DNA from: Pempheris klunzingeri
Lineage: Eukaryota > Chordata > Actinopteri > Acropomatiformes > Pempheridae
NCBI RefSeq assembly: GCF_042242105.1
Contig: NC_092022.1
Location: 11,342,001-11,406,000 of the forward strand
Direction of reading: 5' to 3'
DNA length: 64,000 nt
Under the pieces are notes generated by a model. The model saw only the letters and a list, made by a program, of their open reading frames with translations, had not been told where the DNA came from and did not search any database. Positions 35,662-50,499 of this stretch are shown here, one piece after another; position 1 is the first letter of the stretch, and each line of letters opens with the position of its first letter. The position numbers and the translations under genes are program-made.

Positions 35662-37982
35662 CTAACCACATGTCCGCAGCTAACCTTGAATACTTCAAAA
35701 CAAATCAGCCTTAGTTATTTTTATGTAGATTTATGCCAGTATGCTCAACAACCCCTTGTGTTAGCCTATTTTATTGACCATTTTACAACGTCATTGACTC
35801 CTGCAAGTAATTAACAACTGCTTCAGTTTGACATCACAGTGCACATGGCATTTGCAGCATTTGTCAAGGCCAAAAAACAGGCCACGTTTTGGACTTTCTA
35901 ATGACTCAAATACTGAAACCCACAGAAAAGTTTGGCCTCTTTTTGAACCAGATCATCTGCAGATAAATTCCACACCTGATATGGTATGATCCACTTAAGT
36001 TAAGTAAGATACAAATAAATTCCTGTATCTGTTTATCTTGCCACCATGACTGTTAGGGGGGGGCGTGTTAACAGCTGTTGAGTTGAAGTCTGCTCCCCCA
36101 TTAGACAGCGTTTCCCTGTTGCCCTCTGCAGGTGGGGTTAGATTATAGTTAGGCACAGATCACATAGTGGAGATCTGCATTCTACTGAGTACACTTTTGT
36201 ATGTAGTTTTGTATTTTTTCAATTCTCGTTTACTTAGCTGTTTAATTAGGTGGTATACTATATTATTACCATGAATAGAACTGTGGCTGCTTTTAATCAT
36301 ACTTAGTAAGACTAAGCAGCTAGATGCATGTTTATTTTTCAATATAGAGGTTAAATATGAGTTAAAAGCTTATTAAGATTGATGGCAATTAAATTGGCAG
36401 TATCTGGTCCGTCTTTTTTAAATAATCAAAGTTACCTTTGTCTTATCTTTGGTAAGTCGTGGCCATGATTTTCCAGACTCTGCTTTTCGTAAACAACACA
36501 GCACAGACCTGTCCGTCCGTCTGTGTTTGGATGCCTGTGTGAAACAGAGAGAGTTTAATGAAGTATTTGAATGAATAAAACATATGGTGGAACTATAAAT
36601 ATATCAAAAGGTGACAAACATACTTTGGGGTCTATCTCCCCAAACAGGTCCACTGTATTCTGATGTTTGATTTTATCTGTCCCACTAACACAGCTGTAAA
36701 GATGAAAAGAGAAGAGGTTGTGAGATTTCCAACAACAGAAAAACAATAAGTTGTTTGTGTTTTAATCATTCTGCTCATATACTGTATCAATACCCCATTA
36801 CCAAAAAAGCATCTCAAGTATAATCTTTTCTTTAAGACGTTTCTAGAAGACAGGACCTCAGTCGGTTAGTCCAAAGGACAAGTAAATTCTTCAGAATTTA
36901 ACCATTTAGTGTGCTATTGATGCAACTTACTTGAATTCAAATTTGGAGTTGTCGAATTTTACTTGCACATCTTTACTGTCCTCCACGCAGAACTCTACAA
37001 AAACAGAGTCCCGTCTGTCGTACCACTTGGCTGTTGCAGGCTGCCTAATGGCAAAGAGTGGAAAGAAGGAACAAGTCATATTAGGACAATCCAAACTCAT
37101 CCATGCTTCATTCTAATGTGTCATCTATCCAAGAACTATCCCGTTTGTTAATATTAGTTGGGCATGGCATGTTTCCACAGCTTGGGATCTGCTTTTTCTG
37201 ATCTGGTGGCCCATGAGGTGAAGGACATCCGAAGTCAGGCTTGACTCATGTTGACGAAAGCTTCATTCATTCTCTTCAGATTAGCATGAGAGCCTCAAAA
37301 GTATCATACTGCGAGAATGAGCCCTTTAATCAAAATGGTGCACCTGCTAACATTATATTTCGGCTAACACACACATATGAGAGCACCAATTAGTCTGTCA
37401 TGCTTGGAGGGAAACGAGTAGTACTACATTAATAGTAAATTGTATGTCTATTTGAATGAGAACGACAGTGAGGAAAGAAATATTTGACAGAATTTTGCCA
37501 GCTTGTGTTATGTGTATCAATGAGAAACGTGTGTAATTTGGTGTTGGCATGCGTTAGCTAAAGTAAGGTTTTCCGAGCTAATCATGACACCATGCTTTTT
37601 CAGCGCTAACATTAACGTTACCCTTATTGTGTTGGTTGACATTAGCCGGCTAGCTAGCTAGCCAGCTAACAAAATTGTAGCTGATGTGAGGTGCGTTAGC
37701 AAAACTAGAGTTTATCAGCTAATGGGGCATAGTGGTGCCAAAATATATAACGTTGAAGAAAAGTTAGCTGTCGGTGGATTTAACTGTGTGCTGTGCCTTT
37801 TAGTCTTGACAGCCGCGTAAGTATGACTGCACCACTGAGGCTAACTCGTGTGCTAAGCTCAGTTAGCTAATGTTAGCTAATGTTGATCCGCAGTATATCA
37901 CACCACCAAGACTTGCAGCCAGTTAGCTACCACGGTTAACGGTCTATGCTAACGACCACGCAGTCACACCCAAAACTTACAT
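33884..37982 (-). CDS. ptges3: p23 co-chaperone / cytosolic prostaglandin E synthase 3, 159 aa
   Basis: HSP90 co-chaperone that stabilises the ATP-bound closed state and is also described as cytosolic PGE synthase. Coding exons on the minus strand are 37982-37981, 37044-36931, 36693-36624, 36534-36436, 34707-34618, 34517-34461, 34293-34266 and 33903-33884. They total 480 nt with all phases closed, giving 159 aa against 160 in human. The start codon is split: exon 1 gives AT and exon 2 gives G, yielding MQPATAKWYDRRD. The CS fold occupies about 1-110. The p23 signature WPRLTK is at 86-91, and DFNNWKDWEDD at 102-112 keeps Trp106. The acidic tail ends in KMPDLE. The human caspase-cleaved PEVD site corresponds to PDLD (136-139). 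A reverse AATAAA lies at 33310-33315. Teleosts have a and b copies; this one is not assigned. Confidence 0.96.
34197..34207. repeat. Poly-C tract in ptges3 intron
   Basis: Eleven consecutive C on the plus strand (G in the transcript), about 60 bp from the small exon at 34266-34293. Confidence 0.9.
34806..35592. mobile_element. Probable non-autonomous DNA transposon (hAT-like) in ptges3 intron
   Basis: The left end reads TAGGGATGGGCATTGTTAGG, followed by TTGATA-rich repeats of the type seen in fish elements that begin AGGGATGGGCATCGATA. The right end reads GTGGTACCTATCCCTTA, whose reverse complement starts TAAGGGATAGG, so the ends are imperfect inverted repeats. There is no transposase ORF. 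The interior lies between ptges3 exons 4 and 5. No clear target duplication is seen because the right flank runs into a GT microsatellite. Confidence 0.4.
35595..35659. repeat. (TG)n microsatellite, about 32 units
   Basis: A perfect dinucleotide run of about 65 bp in the ptges3 intron. It is the longest uninterrupted microsatellite in the window. Confidence 0.98.
37340..37980. promoter_or_regulatory. Cluster of GTTAGC/GCTAAC motifs in ptges3 intron 1
   Basis: About fifteen TTAGC or GCTAA cores in both orientations occur in 640 bp. They include a near-perfect inverted repeat at 37641-37670 built around GGCTAGCTAGCTAGCC. The cluster sits immediately inside the first intron of ptges3. Its function is unknown. 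Confidence 0.6.
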
Positions 37983-38160
37983 CTCCACAGTTTTAGCAAT
38001 TACACTCCCTCGTCGGACCACGATCTAGGTAATAATGTTATCTAGCTGTAGTGCCCGGCAAAAACTGCAAACTGAAACCTAAACAGTTAACTCAAACGTT
38101 TGTATCAGATACATCCAAACATCGCGAGTTTTCCTCGTTCTCTCGTGACGTACCGTTCCA
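37983..38160 (-). promoter_or_regulatory. ptges3: Probable ptges3 core promoter / 5' UTR
   Basis: This stretch just upstream of the split ATG contains CGCGA near 38122 and a TGACGTA (CRE-like) at 38146-38152. There is no TATA box. It fits a housekeeping-type promoter, but the start site cannot be placed. Confidence 0.35.
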
Positions 38161-38672
38161 CGAGACTGAGCACGAGAGCTTCGCAGGCCGAAACCGTTTG
38201 AGACAATTCTAGAACATGTGCCCAGAGTTCCAGAGCAGCGCAAGAGCTCCACCAGCAGTGCAGCAAGAGAATGGATAATCTGACACTTAATTACCCGATG
38301 AGAAGGCATGTGAACACCTGATAATGATACTCTGCTGAAGACAATGCACTGATCGATGTTTCTTTTCGTTTCCTTTCCACCTTTGTGTGTTCAATATCCC
38401 CAATCCTCAAGTAAAAGTGGCAATACCACACTGCATAATACTCAAGAGAAAATGTAAATAATAGCTCAATAAATGGATACATACATAGTATTATTAACAA
38501 AATGCACTTTAGATATCAAGGAAAACCCTATTCAGTGTAGAAATATGGCCTTTGTGTGTGTCATGTTATTGTTATGTCATTATGTGTGTGTCATTTTCCT
38601 GTTGTAGTTTTTCAACGGAGAACAAATAAAAAGTAAAAGACAATATTTGCCTCTGAATTTTGGGATATTATT

Positions 38673-38707
38673 ATAATATAATATAATATAATATAATATA
38701 ATATAAT
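38673..38707. repeat. (ATAAT)n pentanucleotide microsatellite
   Basis: About seven near-perfect five-base units in the ptges3-dtx3 intergenic region. Confidence 0.9.
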
Positions 38708-41283
38708 TGTGTTAGTATCACCACTGTAGGCACATTTAACAAGTCACATCTTCATTTACAGTATAGGCCTAAACTAACATGACATACAGAGGGCAACAGT
38801 AAGCACATTGTCAATGATACAGGGAAATTGTAAGAAGCATTAAAAAAAGGACTACTGTATATATCATCCGTCAGTGTCTACACGCAACACAAATATTTCG
38901 TATTTACACATAATGTAAGATAGAATAAAGTAAAACCTTTTTGATTCAAAGAGGGGAAACTCACAAAATACAGTTTTAAGGAACCTTATTCATTGCAAAG
39001 TCAAAACACAAACAAAAAATATGTTTCCTATAGTGTGGAACTGTAATGAGAATGACTCAGAGAAGTTTCATATCAGCATGCTGATGTTGCAGGACAGATA
39101 ACACGAGCAGCAGGTTTTCCTTGCAGGCGGAGCAGAAGCAGTTTGTTCACGTGCAGGACTGTCTACAGTTGCTGATTCCAGTCTTGAAGCCATCACATTC
39201 AGAATATGAAGCTGATGTTTCTGTTGTCATAGTTGAGTCAGTGTTGAGAATATGACTTTTACAAGTGATTAATATGCGAATGTGTGATTGTGATATGTGC
39301 TCTATTTATTGCCATGGAAAACAAAATGAGGGATGGCACTTCTGTAGCTGTTCCTAACCACTGCCTCCATCAAGGGATCTTGTACTCTGGAGAAGGACTA
39401 GTAGGCAGAAGACTTGGGGCATTTCTGCATTTGGAGGTGATGAAAAAGACAAAGGACTCTGGCTTGTAGTAATTTTCTCAACAGAGACGAGCACAGATAG
39501 AATGGTGGAAGCCAAAGCGTGTCCCTTCACACCTAGTTTCTCAGCCAGCTTATTAATAAATGTCTCTTTAGCATTACTCTCAGCCATAAAATCTGAGTGA
39601 AGCTCAATCAGTTTAGGTCCCCGTAGGTATGGAGACTGTCAAATGCACCTGCTACAGGGACATTTAATTTCCCATTTTGGTTTTCTTAGGGGCCAAAAAA
39701 CACTCAAACAGCAAAAAAAATGACATTGGAACTGACAGGCGACTTTAAAAGCAAACAGGGAATGCTCCAGCTACTGTCAAGCAGTTTCAAGCAGCTTGAC
39801 TTGGACAAGAGAGGAGATAAGCTGAGAGACAGTGTCACCAGTATGACGCTTGGCAGCCGTTGATAGAGCAAGTGGAACAATAGCACAAAGGCAAGGAAAG
39901 AGAGAGCAGCACCATCAAATGAGTGGAAAGTGTGCACTGTGGACCGAGCCACAGATGACACTGATGATGACTGATAGAATAACAATGCCAGGCAGCTTCT
40001 GAGTGTGTGGGACAAGACTGGTGATGTCGAAGATGATGGGATGAAAATATTTGAAAGAATAGGCGAAGGAGGTTTGAGTAGATGGGTAAATACTGATGAC
40101 AAATAAATTGTTTCTTTCCAACCGTAACCACCCAGTGCCAGACACGTGCCTTTCACGGACCAGAAGTGGAGCCAAAACAGTGGCAGGCCTTATGGGAGAG
40201 AGTGGACAGAAGGAGGGAGGGAAGACACTTTGGAAATGAGATGAGAGGCTGGACGTAGTTGACAGATGGCAGTTTTCATTTGCCATGGGAAGGACGGTAA
40301 TTAGAGTACACAGTATAACTACTCAGTCCCAATTTTAGCCCCATTTTTAGTAGGACGGGACATGAGGCTCAGACGAGAGCAAAAGCCGAGTATTCACTTT
40401 TACAGGCCTGAGCATTCCTTATAGGATAATATATAAGGGTCAGTTCACAGAAAGGTCTGTGGATTTACTCCATTAACTTATATTAAGTGTCAGCTATAGA
40501 ACATCTGCAAAACAAACCAAACTAGCTGCATCAGTCTGCGTCACACACTGTGACAGTGTGTGTTATTGTCCTCCGTTTATTCAACCAACCTAGTCTCGTG
40601 AATTAGTCATCATTAAAAAATGAAAGACATCAGTGAAATCTGAATTACTTCCAAGAGCTCTCTGCTGCTGCAATGTGATCTTAATGGGGAATTAACAATG
40701 GCTTGCTGTGTTTTTCCCACTAGTCACTCTTTTGGATAAAAAGCCATAATTGGGATGCATTATTGTGATCTTAAAAGCTAATTTCCTGCTTCACTGTGGT
40801 CCAGTTGACAAAAGTTTGCCTACTGGCCTCATTGTACTGATGGCATTTACACAGTTTGTATGGCATACTGTTGAAACTATGTGGTAAAATGATTTTACAT
40901 TGCACTTTATGGTGATACACATAATATAATGATAAGTCTTTATATACATCAGATGGCCTAAGAGAGTTTTGTTTGCATGCTCACATTGGTAAATGGTAAA
41001 TTCTGTAAGGAGGTGGCCTTAAAAAAACCACATGAAATCTAGTCTAACATATAATTTATATTATTTCTTTAATATTTTGCAGCTCTTACAGGGTTTAATC
41101 TGCAACATTTTTTCTTTAAATAGCAGAGACAAGATGTCAGCCTGACAGAAAACATAGGGCTTCTTCATATACAATAAATAATGGATCAACCCTTTGGACA
41201 CTATAACTGCCGCCATGAGGGGCTTTGCCCAGATATGTCTACATTTTCTGCTTCACAGCTGAATGTCCTGCATTCATGTAACC

Positions 41284-41512
41284 CTCCATCTATCCATCCT
41301 TCAATTTTCTATACCACTTATCTTTAAGGGTCGCGGGGCGGGGTGGGGATAGCTGGAACCAATCTCAGCTGACATTGGTTGAGAGGTGGGATACACCCTG
41401 GACTGATTGCTTGTCAATTACGGGGTTGACACATACAGAAAGACAACCACTCACACCAATTTAGAGTCACCAATTAACCTAACCTGCATGTCTTTGGACA
41501 GTGGGAGGAGGC
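41284..41512. repeat. Teleost dispersed repeat ending in an (ATCC)-like tail
   Basis: It starts CCATCTATCCATCCTTCAAT, continues with GGGTCGCGGGG, then GGATACACCCTGGACTG. It ends with TTTAGAGTCACCAATTAACC and CTGCATGTCTTTGGACAGTG. This is a very common fish repeat often found next to RTE/Rex3-type tails. The exact family is uncertain. Confidence 0.7.
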
Positions 41513-41523
41513 GACGGTCGGTC

Positions 41524-41660
41524 AGAATTTCCACCACTTTGGTCCAGACTGAAATATCTCAACAACTATTACTGTTGAGATACTGACTTTGGGGATACTC
41601 TGACTTTTAGTTTGACCAAATTTTAAGTTGGGCCAACTAACCTACTGTACACATGATAAA
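41524..41660 (+). repeat. Dispersed teleost repeat, copy 2
   Basis: Contains CACTTTGGTCCAGACTGAAA continued by TATCTCAACAACTATT, then ACTGACTTTGGGGATACTCT. It shares the TGGTCCAGACTGAAATATCT core with copy 1. A 10-bp inverted repeat (TATCTCAACA at 41555 and TGTTGAGATA at 41573) forms a small hairpin. Confidence 0.65.
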
Positions 41661-42509
41661 TGTATCCCGGTAACTGGAAAAGGACTCGAACACAGAGTCA
41701 CACTAGCTGCAGACTGGAGAGGGATATCTAACTTTTCTGTTGCCCTTGTGTCTTGTGTATTTTAAGTGGAGGAGGAAACTTGAGGAGTCACAAAATATCA
41801 TTGGTTTCAAGAGGCTTAATGATGGCTGACCCAGTACAGAGGTTAATGTGAATCAGGCTTAGGACATTCTTTGAATGTTCTTATTATCATTCATTTGTAG
41901 ATGTTGAGACATGCTGTCATTAAGTCAGTTTGAAGATAATTGCATCACTACATAAGCCCCACATTAAGTGAAAAGCAGCAGGACGGAGATATTGTTGACA
42001 CAGGGATGATTCCCGTGTCCCACCCTGATTTTTTAGTACTTTTTTTCTAGATTATTTTCTTTTTCTTTTCTTTCAAAAGTCTGTGCAGAAATGGAGCAGA
42101 CAGCACTGATTGATTGAAAGATATCTGTAGTGCTGCATTCTTGTCATATCGGAGAAATGACTTTCTCAATCAGAAGTAAACTTACAGATGCAATTGTGAT
42201 TTGCAGCCAACTCTCAATCATTAGATTTCAGAGCTGAGAGCACCAAAATTACAAAACACTACCATTTACCGAATGAAAATGTGCCAATATGTTGGTTACA
42301 GCATCTCAAATGTGCTAATATTCTGCTTGGGTAAATTTAACTCATTCTTTTTTTTTCCTGTTGGTTAAACAAAACAGGAAATTTTAAGACACCAGTCTTG
42401 TAACTTGGGAAGAGTGTTGTGATTGACGTTTTATAGACACAATGATCGGTAAATGTATCAATCAATGATGAAAATAAAAATTTCAGCCAGGTTTAGTAAA
42501 GTAATAATG

Positions 42510-42535
42510 ACAGACAGACAGATAGATAGATAGAT
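42510..42535. repeat. (GACA)n(GATA)n tetranucleotide microsatellite
   Basis: GACA units pass into GATA units in a 26-bp stretch of intergenic DNA. Confidence 0.9.
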
Positions 42536-43112
42536 GTAGAGGAGAAACAAATCACATTACAAAACCACAAATATTAAATAATCACTAATCAATAATAAAT
42601 ACATAAATACATTTAAAAAAGTCTGAGGGTAGAAACTAAAAACTAGAGCCAACTCATCATGTATTGAGGGTTTACTGTGTGTACAATGTTGTAGGTCACA
42701 CACACGCTGTCAGAGTAATAATTTAACTATAGCTTTATTATGCATCATTCATATCCTCTTCCTACAGTTTCAGCTATAGAATAGTGAATTACTAAAGCTA
42801 TATAAGCAGACTGAACACTAACACCTGATCTATTTTTTAAAACTGTACATACTATTACTGAATTTGAAAAAAAAAAATCCACGTGCTCATGTAAAAAGCC
42901 GTAGTTACACAACAATGTGTCCTGTCGAAATGATCACTGATTGCAACATTGACATCAATAAATCAGTGTTCCTGATTTGCATGATAATTGAACGAGTGGG
43001 TATTCCCTCGATGGCGCGTGGGCTGTCTGACTCTCGCGTGTACTTAGCCCGCATTGAACGTTGATTTATCATAAAAGCTGCTAATCACGACAAAAGTGTG
43101 ATTCACTCGAGG

Positions 43113-43120
43113 TATAAAAA
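43113..43120 (+). promoter_or_regulatory. dtx3: TATA-like element upstream of dtx3
   Basis: TATAAAAA lies about 540 bp before a good donor at 43655/43656, which would close a non-coding exon 1 (about 43140-43655). The region from 43.2 kb on is GC-richer than its flanks. This is inference from motifs only. Confidence 0.35.
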
Positions 43121-43743
43121 GAAAAAAAAAAAAGAAAAAACACGCACACAAACCACCATTTGCCAGCCAATCGTATCGGTCCAGTGACGAACTTCCTGGC
43201 CACATCTCGTAAGTCCCAGTCCTCTTATTAATGGGTATGTTTGCGCCCTCACAGTCAACAGAGAGTCTGAAAAAAATGAGAAGAAAGAGCAAATTATCCG
43301 CCTGGAGAAAACTGTCTGGTAGCTAGGGGATCGGAAAAGAGAGCACAAACGCTTTTCACCCAGTGTTGCGCCGAGCCCAAGGACGTACCCAGGAAGGCAA
43401 ACACAGGCGAGACTTGGGGACGAGGTGCGGGATTTGGATGGCGTCTGCCAGCGCCAGGGAACGGCTGTGGAAGACCTAAGGAGATGTGAGCTTGGGAATG
43501 CGTTTTGGATATCATGTCTTGACTACAAAAGACCAACTACCCCGCGGATAAGCTGCAGCAGCACGCCAGAAATAAAGGCCTCCTCTGATGGAGCAGTGGG
43601 CTTTTTAATCCAGCCAGAAACCTCCCTGACAGGCAGCGACGAGCTACGGCAAAGGGTGAGGTTACTGAGACAATCCGGGGGAAAAAATCACTTAGCTTAA
43701 TGTTGACGCAAAATGTAGCAAAGCTTAAGTAAATGTTGCCCTT

Positions 43744-43745
<2 letters not shown>

Positions 43746-43772
<27 letters not shown>
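43746..43772 (+). repeat. (CTG)9 trinucleotide repeat in dtx3 intron 1
   Basis: Nine perfect CTG units followed by interrupted units lie between the putative donor at 43656 and the acceptor at 43883. In this model the repeat is intronic and not translated. The Leu-run reading frame across it would be an artefact. Confidence 0.9.
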
Positions 43773-43776
<4 letters not shown>

Positions 43777-43911
43777 TGCTCTTTCTGCTGCGGAGAATGG
43801 CTCAGCCGAAATACCGCCGAGCAGCTGTGATAACGTTTGCTCCAGACCTTCAGCTTTTCTTCCTCTCTTTTTCTGTTCAACAGGACGCTTTATCCGCAAT
43901 TGAAGGGATTT

Positions 43912-46900
<2,989 letters not shown>

Positions 46901-47298
46901 CAGCGTGAAAATGACTCTTCCAAGACTTTCTAGGACTTTCCGAGCGTCCGTTCAATGGACATGACTCGGCTCCAGGTTGTGCTCTGAGACTGCCCGTCCC
47001 ATAAAGGATGGCTGAAGACGAGGCCCTCAGCAGACAGGCGTCTTAATGCTGCAGCAGAGCCCACATCACTCCACTAGTTGTTCCTCTGTTTGTTCATTTT
47101 TTTTCCTCCAGAGTTCAACTTAACCCAGTGCTACACGTGGAAGAAAATACTTTGAGTGCAGTGCATTCTTGTATTACACAATCCTCTGCCTGTCACTGTT
47201 GGCAATAGGACCGATATCTGATGCATTTATTTAAGAGCATCGTGGTGTGTGGGAATTCATGGTACTTATATATTATTTAGGAAATCTAAGTTTAATGT

Positions 47299-47304
47299 AA
47301 TAAA
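47299..47304 (+). terminator. dtx3: Candidate dtx3 polyadenylation signal
   Basis: AATAAA lies about 400 nt after the dtx3 stop, with T-rich sequence downstream. Confidence 0.55.
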
Positions 47305-47692
47305 GACAGTTTATGTTATATTAATGTTAATTTTTACTCTGGGGATTATTTTATTTCTTACAAGCACACATTCTTAGTTTTCTCTCCCCAGAAATGTTTG
47401 TTAATTTCTAATTTGATTGTTACTAATTACCTGGTGTAAGGATAGTACTTGGGTTATTTGGCAGAATAGCACTGCTTCAATAGAGGAATATTTCATTTTC
47501 TGAAGTTATTGCAATCTAAAGCACTCACAGGCACTTTGGTAAGGGAGTTTGTTTTTCAGTGAAGTTGTCGTCATGGATTTTGCTTCCTCTGTGGAAGAGT
47601 AATCGGGGCAAACAGGTTCATGCAGCCATCAGCTGTTAGCTTGGTGACTACAAGTTGATGTCAATTGCTTGGAACTTTTCATTTGCGTGTGA

Positions 47693-47708
47693 CCCCCCCC
47701 CCCCCCCC
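47693..47708. repeat. Poly-C tract, 16 bp
   Basis: Sixteen consecutive C in intergenic DNA. The exact length is prone to sequencing error. Confidence 0.9.
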
Positions 47709-48933
47709 GTTTTGACTGAAATAGGAAGAATGTTTAACTATATCACATTGCAGCACCTTTCATCATGCGCATTAGGACTTTCCCCTGGGTATTTCTGCCA
47801 CCGGTCACTCCTGTTATTTCAAGATGTCTCGCAGGTGTTGAGCCCATTACCTCAGTTGTTAGTAATGTGCTCCTCTAATTACCAGATTTATGACGATGTC
47901 AAGTAAAAAGGGCATATAGACCACTTAAACCAAATCAAAGGCACAAAAGCTCTTTAAATATCTATGCCTCTGTCCCTGTCAAACTGGGAGATTTGCCTGC
48001 TAATGTTCTCATTTAAAATGAGGTAACTGTTGTATATTTGTTTATCTAAAAAGATAATCAAGGATACACAGTGAAAAAATAAAAGAAAATGTTGCTGTAA
48101 CAATTGATCTGATTTAGCGTGGGGTATTGATCTCATTTTTTGTGCCTTTCTTATATTCACTTTTGATAAAAAAAATAAATAAAAAAAAACCAAGCATGAT
48201 GTTACTCATGAGGGTCAAGCAGTTTGGGCGTATTTCGGTGTTAAACAGCATTACGTTTGTAGCTCTACTATCTGGCTTTAAGTACAAAAATTAGTTCATG
48301 AAGATATGTATACTAACGTGTATTAAATTAGCTTCTCCTCCTTAAACATTCTTGTAGTCCAAATGCTGAAAAGCCCTGAGACTTGATAAAGCTGTAAGTG
48401 TGAAAGTGCTTCGCTGAGTACAGTAACCTGCTTGGCTAGTTGTAAATCTGTCATTAATTTGACCTGTCAGATCCATACATCAAACACCCTTTCATAACGT
48501 TTTCATTCCCCTTTGTATTTTAGTTAAGGGACCAACTGAAATATTTTTGGGACACAGGATTGTAGTTTACTAAAGCTACTGTGCAAACATTTCTATGCAT
48601 TACATGACCGAGGAGAAGCCAGGCGAATGGGTAGTTGGAGAAATTACACATATTACAAATTGATTGTTAAGGAAAAGTTGGAGTTTTGCTTTTCTAATTG
48701 TGTTGATTCGTACTTTGTTGATATTCCGAATAATGTGCTTTACATTTTAATACTTGAATAAAAAGTTATGTTTGGGTTTGTGTTGGATATTCAATGTAGG
48801 CCATAAATAAACCAGGTGCGTCATTAGCAAGTGAATATCGAACCTGTGTCCATTTGGAATGAGTTGGGGTTGTTGCCTCTAACCAAGATGTGAGCTGAAA
48901 TGTTCCCCTGTTCCCCCTCTGCTAAAGCACTCT

Positions 48934-48952
48934 GTGCCATCTAGTGGACAAC
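48934..48952 (-). promoter_or_regulatory. CTCF-like motif, reverse orientation
   Basis: Reverse complement reads GTTGTCCACTAGATGGCAC, close to the CTCF core CCACTAGRKGGCAS. The match was judged by eye. Confidence 0.5.
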
Positions 48953-50416
48953 AACTGGCAATACTTCACACCACAGTGTGTACTTAATTTTACCTAATTT
49001 TACACAATAACTACATTAGAAATGGGTAATCACAGGGGCTACGTTTGATTATGTATTTTGAGTATAATTATGAATATTAATGAATCAACTTTCCAGTGCA
49101 TCTGGTATGCTATTGTAGGTCCTTGCAACAAACTGTTCAGTATACAGTGTCACAGATTTGGCATCCTGCTAACCACAGTGCACTGCTCTATATGCGGCTG
49201 CGGTCCTTTATTGCATGTCATCCCCCTTTCACACTCCTCATATTTCCTGTCTATCTCTCCACTATATACTGTCAATTAAAGGCAGAAATGCCCAGAAGTA
49301 ATATTTTAAAACAGCTGTTAGGTATCCTATGCTACCGCAAAATGTATATGTGCCATATTGAACACCAGCAAAAGGGATTATATAAAAAATGCATAAATGC
49401 TGAATGAAGGAATAACACAGAGGCTCAAATGCATCACTGTTAGTACCTGCTCATCTCAGCTCTATGAAGAAATACTAGCTGCGACTGCGACTGATTGAGG
49501 AATTAGAGTTGACCACTAAATTAGAAAACAGTCATTTTTTTTCCACTTCATTTTATTTTTGGCAAAGTTTTAATCATGTTTGAAAAGAGAATTACAAAGT
49601 GGCTTTCAGCTCTGAAATACTCAGTAGGAGACTCATCTTAGTTTGCTTTGAAGCTCTTTCATTGATAAAGCAATCTCCCAGAAAGCTTTCCTTTAAAGAA
49701 TCACAGAACTCAAGACAAATTATGGGTAAGGACACCTTGTTTGCCCTTTAAAACACAATGACTCTGTGCATGAGTACTTTAACTTGAGTAGTTTTACAAA
49801 GCCAGCAGATAATAAAGTTGCCACTCAACATCCTGATTTTTTTACTCACCTCAAGGAAAGAAGTTACTGGTTAATTATTAAAAATGGTCAAAGTATTGAC
49901 GTGGCCTAAGCATTGTTTGGCCTAATAAATTGCAGGAATATTCACTCCTGTGTTCTAAATGTTAAGTGGGTGAAGTATGTAAGTAATGGCAACAAAATCT
50001 ATATAAAGTATAAAATTCACTCACTATGCAGGCGAAATCACCACCGTCAGTGTTACATTATTATAAAATATAGTAGTGGATTATCATTACTGATGCATTA
50101 ACATGCACACTGCATTTTAGTACTGTAGCTGACTGCCTATTTTCTATATTTCTGGTTGGTTTAATTAAACGTATAACAACATGTATTATATATATGCTCA
50201 TTATCACCATTAGTGACTAGCTGTCAGGTGGAATAAAAAGTGCAATAATTTTCTTTTAAATGCATGTAGATGCAGTAGAGGCAGCCATTGTTTCTATTTG
50301 ATTCGTTAAATGTGCAGATGTCTTTGCAGATGAAGATAAAATTCAGACCAATCAGAGGACTGTTTGCACATTTATGCGCATCCCCCGGTGGAAACAGCTC
50401 TTTCCTTTCCTTAATT

Positions 50417-50424
50417 TGACGTCA
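50417..50424. promoter_or_regulatory. Consensus CRE upstream of the deltex paralogue
   Basis: A perfect TGACGTCA palindrome lies about 80 bp before the ATG at 50500. An ETS-like ACCGGAAA follows at about 50489. The stretch 50.35-50.5 kb is GC/CpG-richer than its flanks and probably holds the core promoter. Confidence 0.55.
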
Positions 50425-50499
50425 CATGTCTTCAAACTGAAGCCATTTGCGTCCGCACGCAGATACGGAGCGTAGTCGTCACCACATAACCGGAAAACA

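Larger units (their letters stand above)
38310..43110. other. ptges3-dtx3 intergenic interval
   Basis: About 4.8 kb separate the two divergent genes. No supported gene is present. The interval holds the ATAAT microsatellite, two dispersed repeats at 41.28-41.66 kb and a GACA/GATA run near 42.51 kb. A purine-biased patch at 39.7-40.3 kb gives several overlapping minus-strand ORFs, which look like composition artefacts. Confidence 0.55.
47310..50340. other. dtx3 to deltex-paralogue intergenic interval
   Basis: About 3 kb of AT-rich sequence with no recognisable exon. It contains a 16-C homopolymer at 47693-47708 and a strong CTCF-like motif near 48940 (separate entry). ORFs here are short and without family resemblance. 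Confidence 0.55.

Noticed and set aside
35575-35814. Frame with alternating Cys-Val
   Set aside because: Translation of the TG microsatellite.
39704-40286. Three overlapping minus-strand frames of 98-150 codons
   Set aside because: They overlap in all three frames over a purine-biased plus strand, are Ser/Leu/Pro-rich and lack splice context. This is typical of composition-driven chance ORFs.
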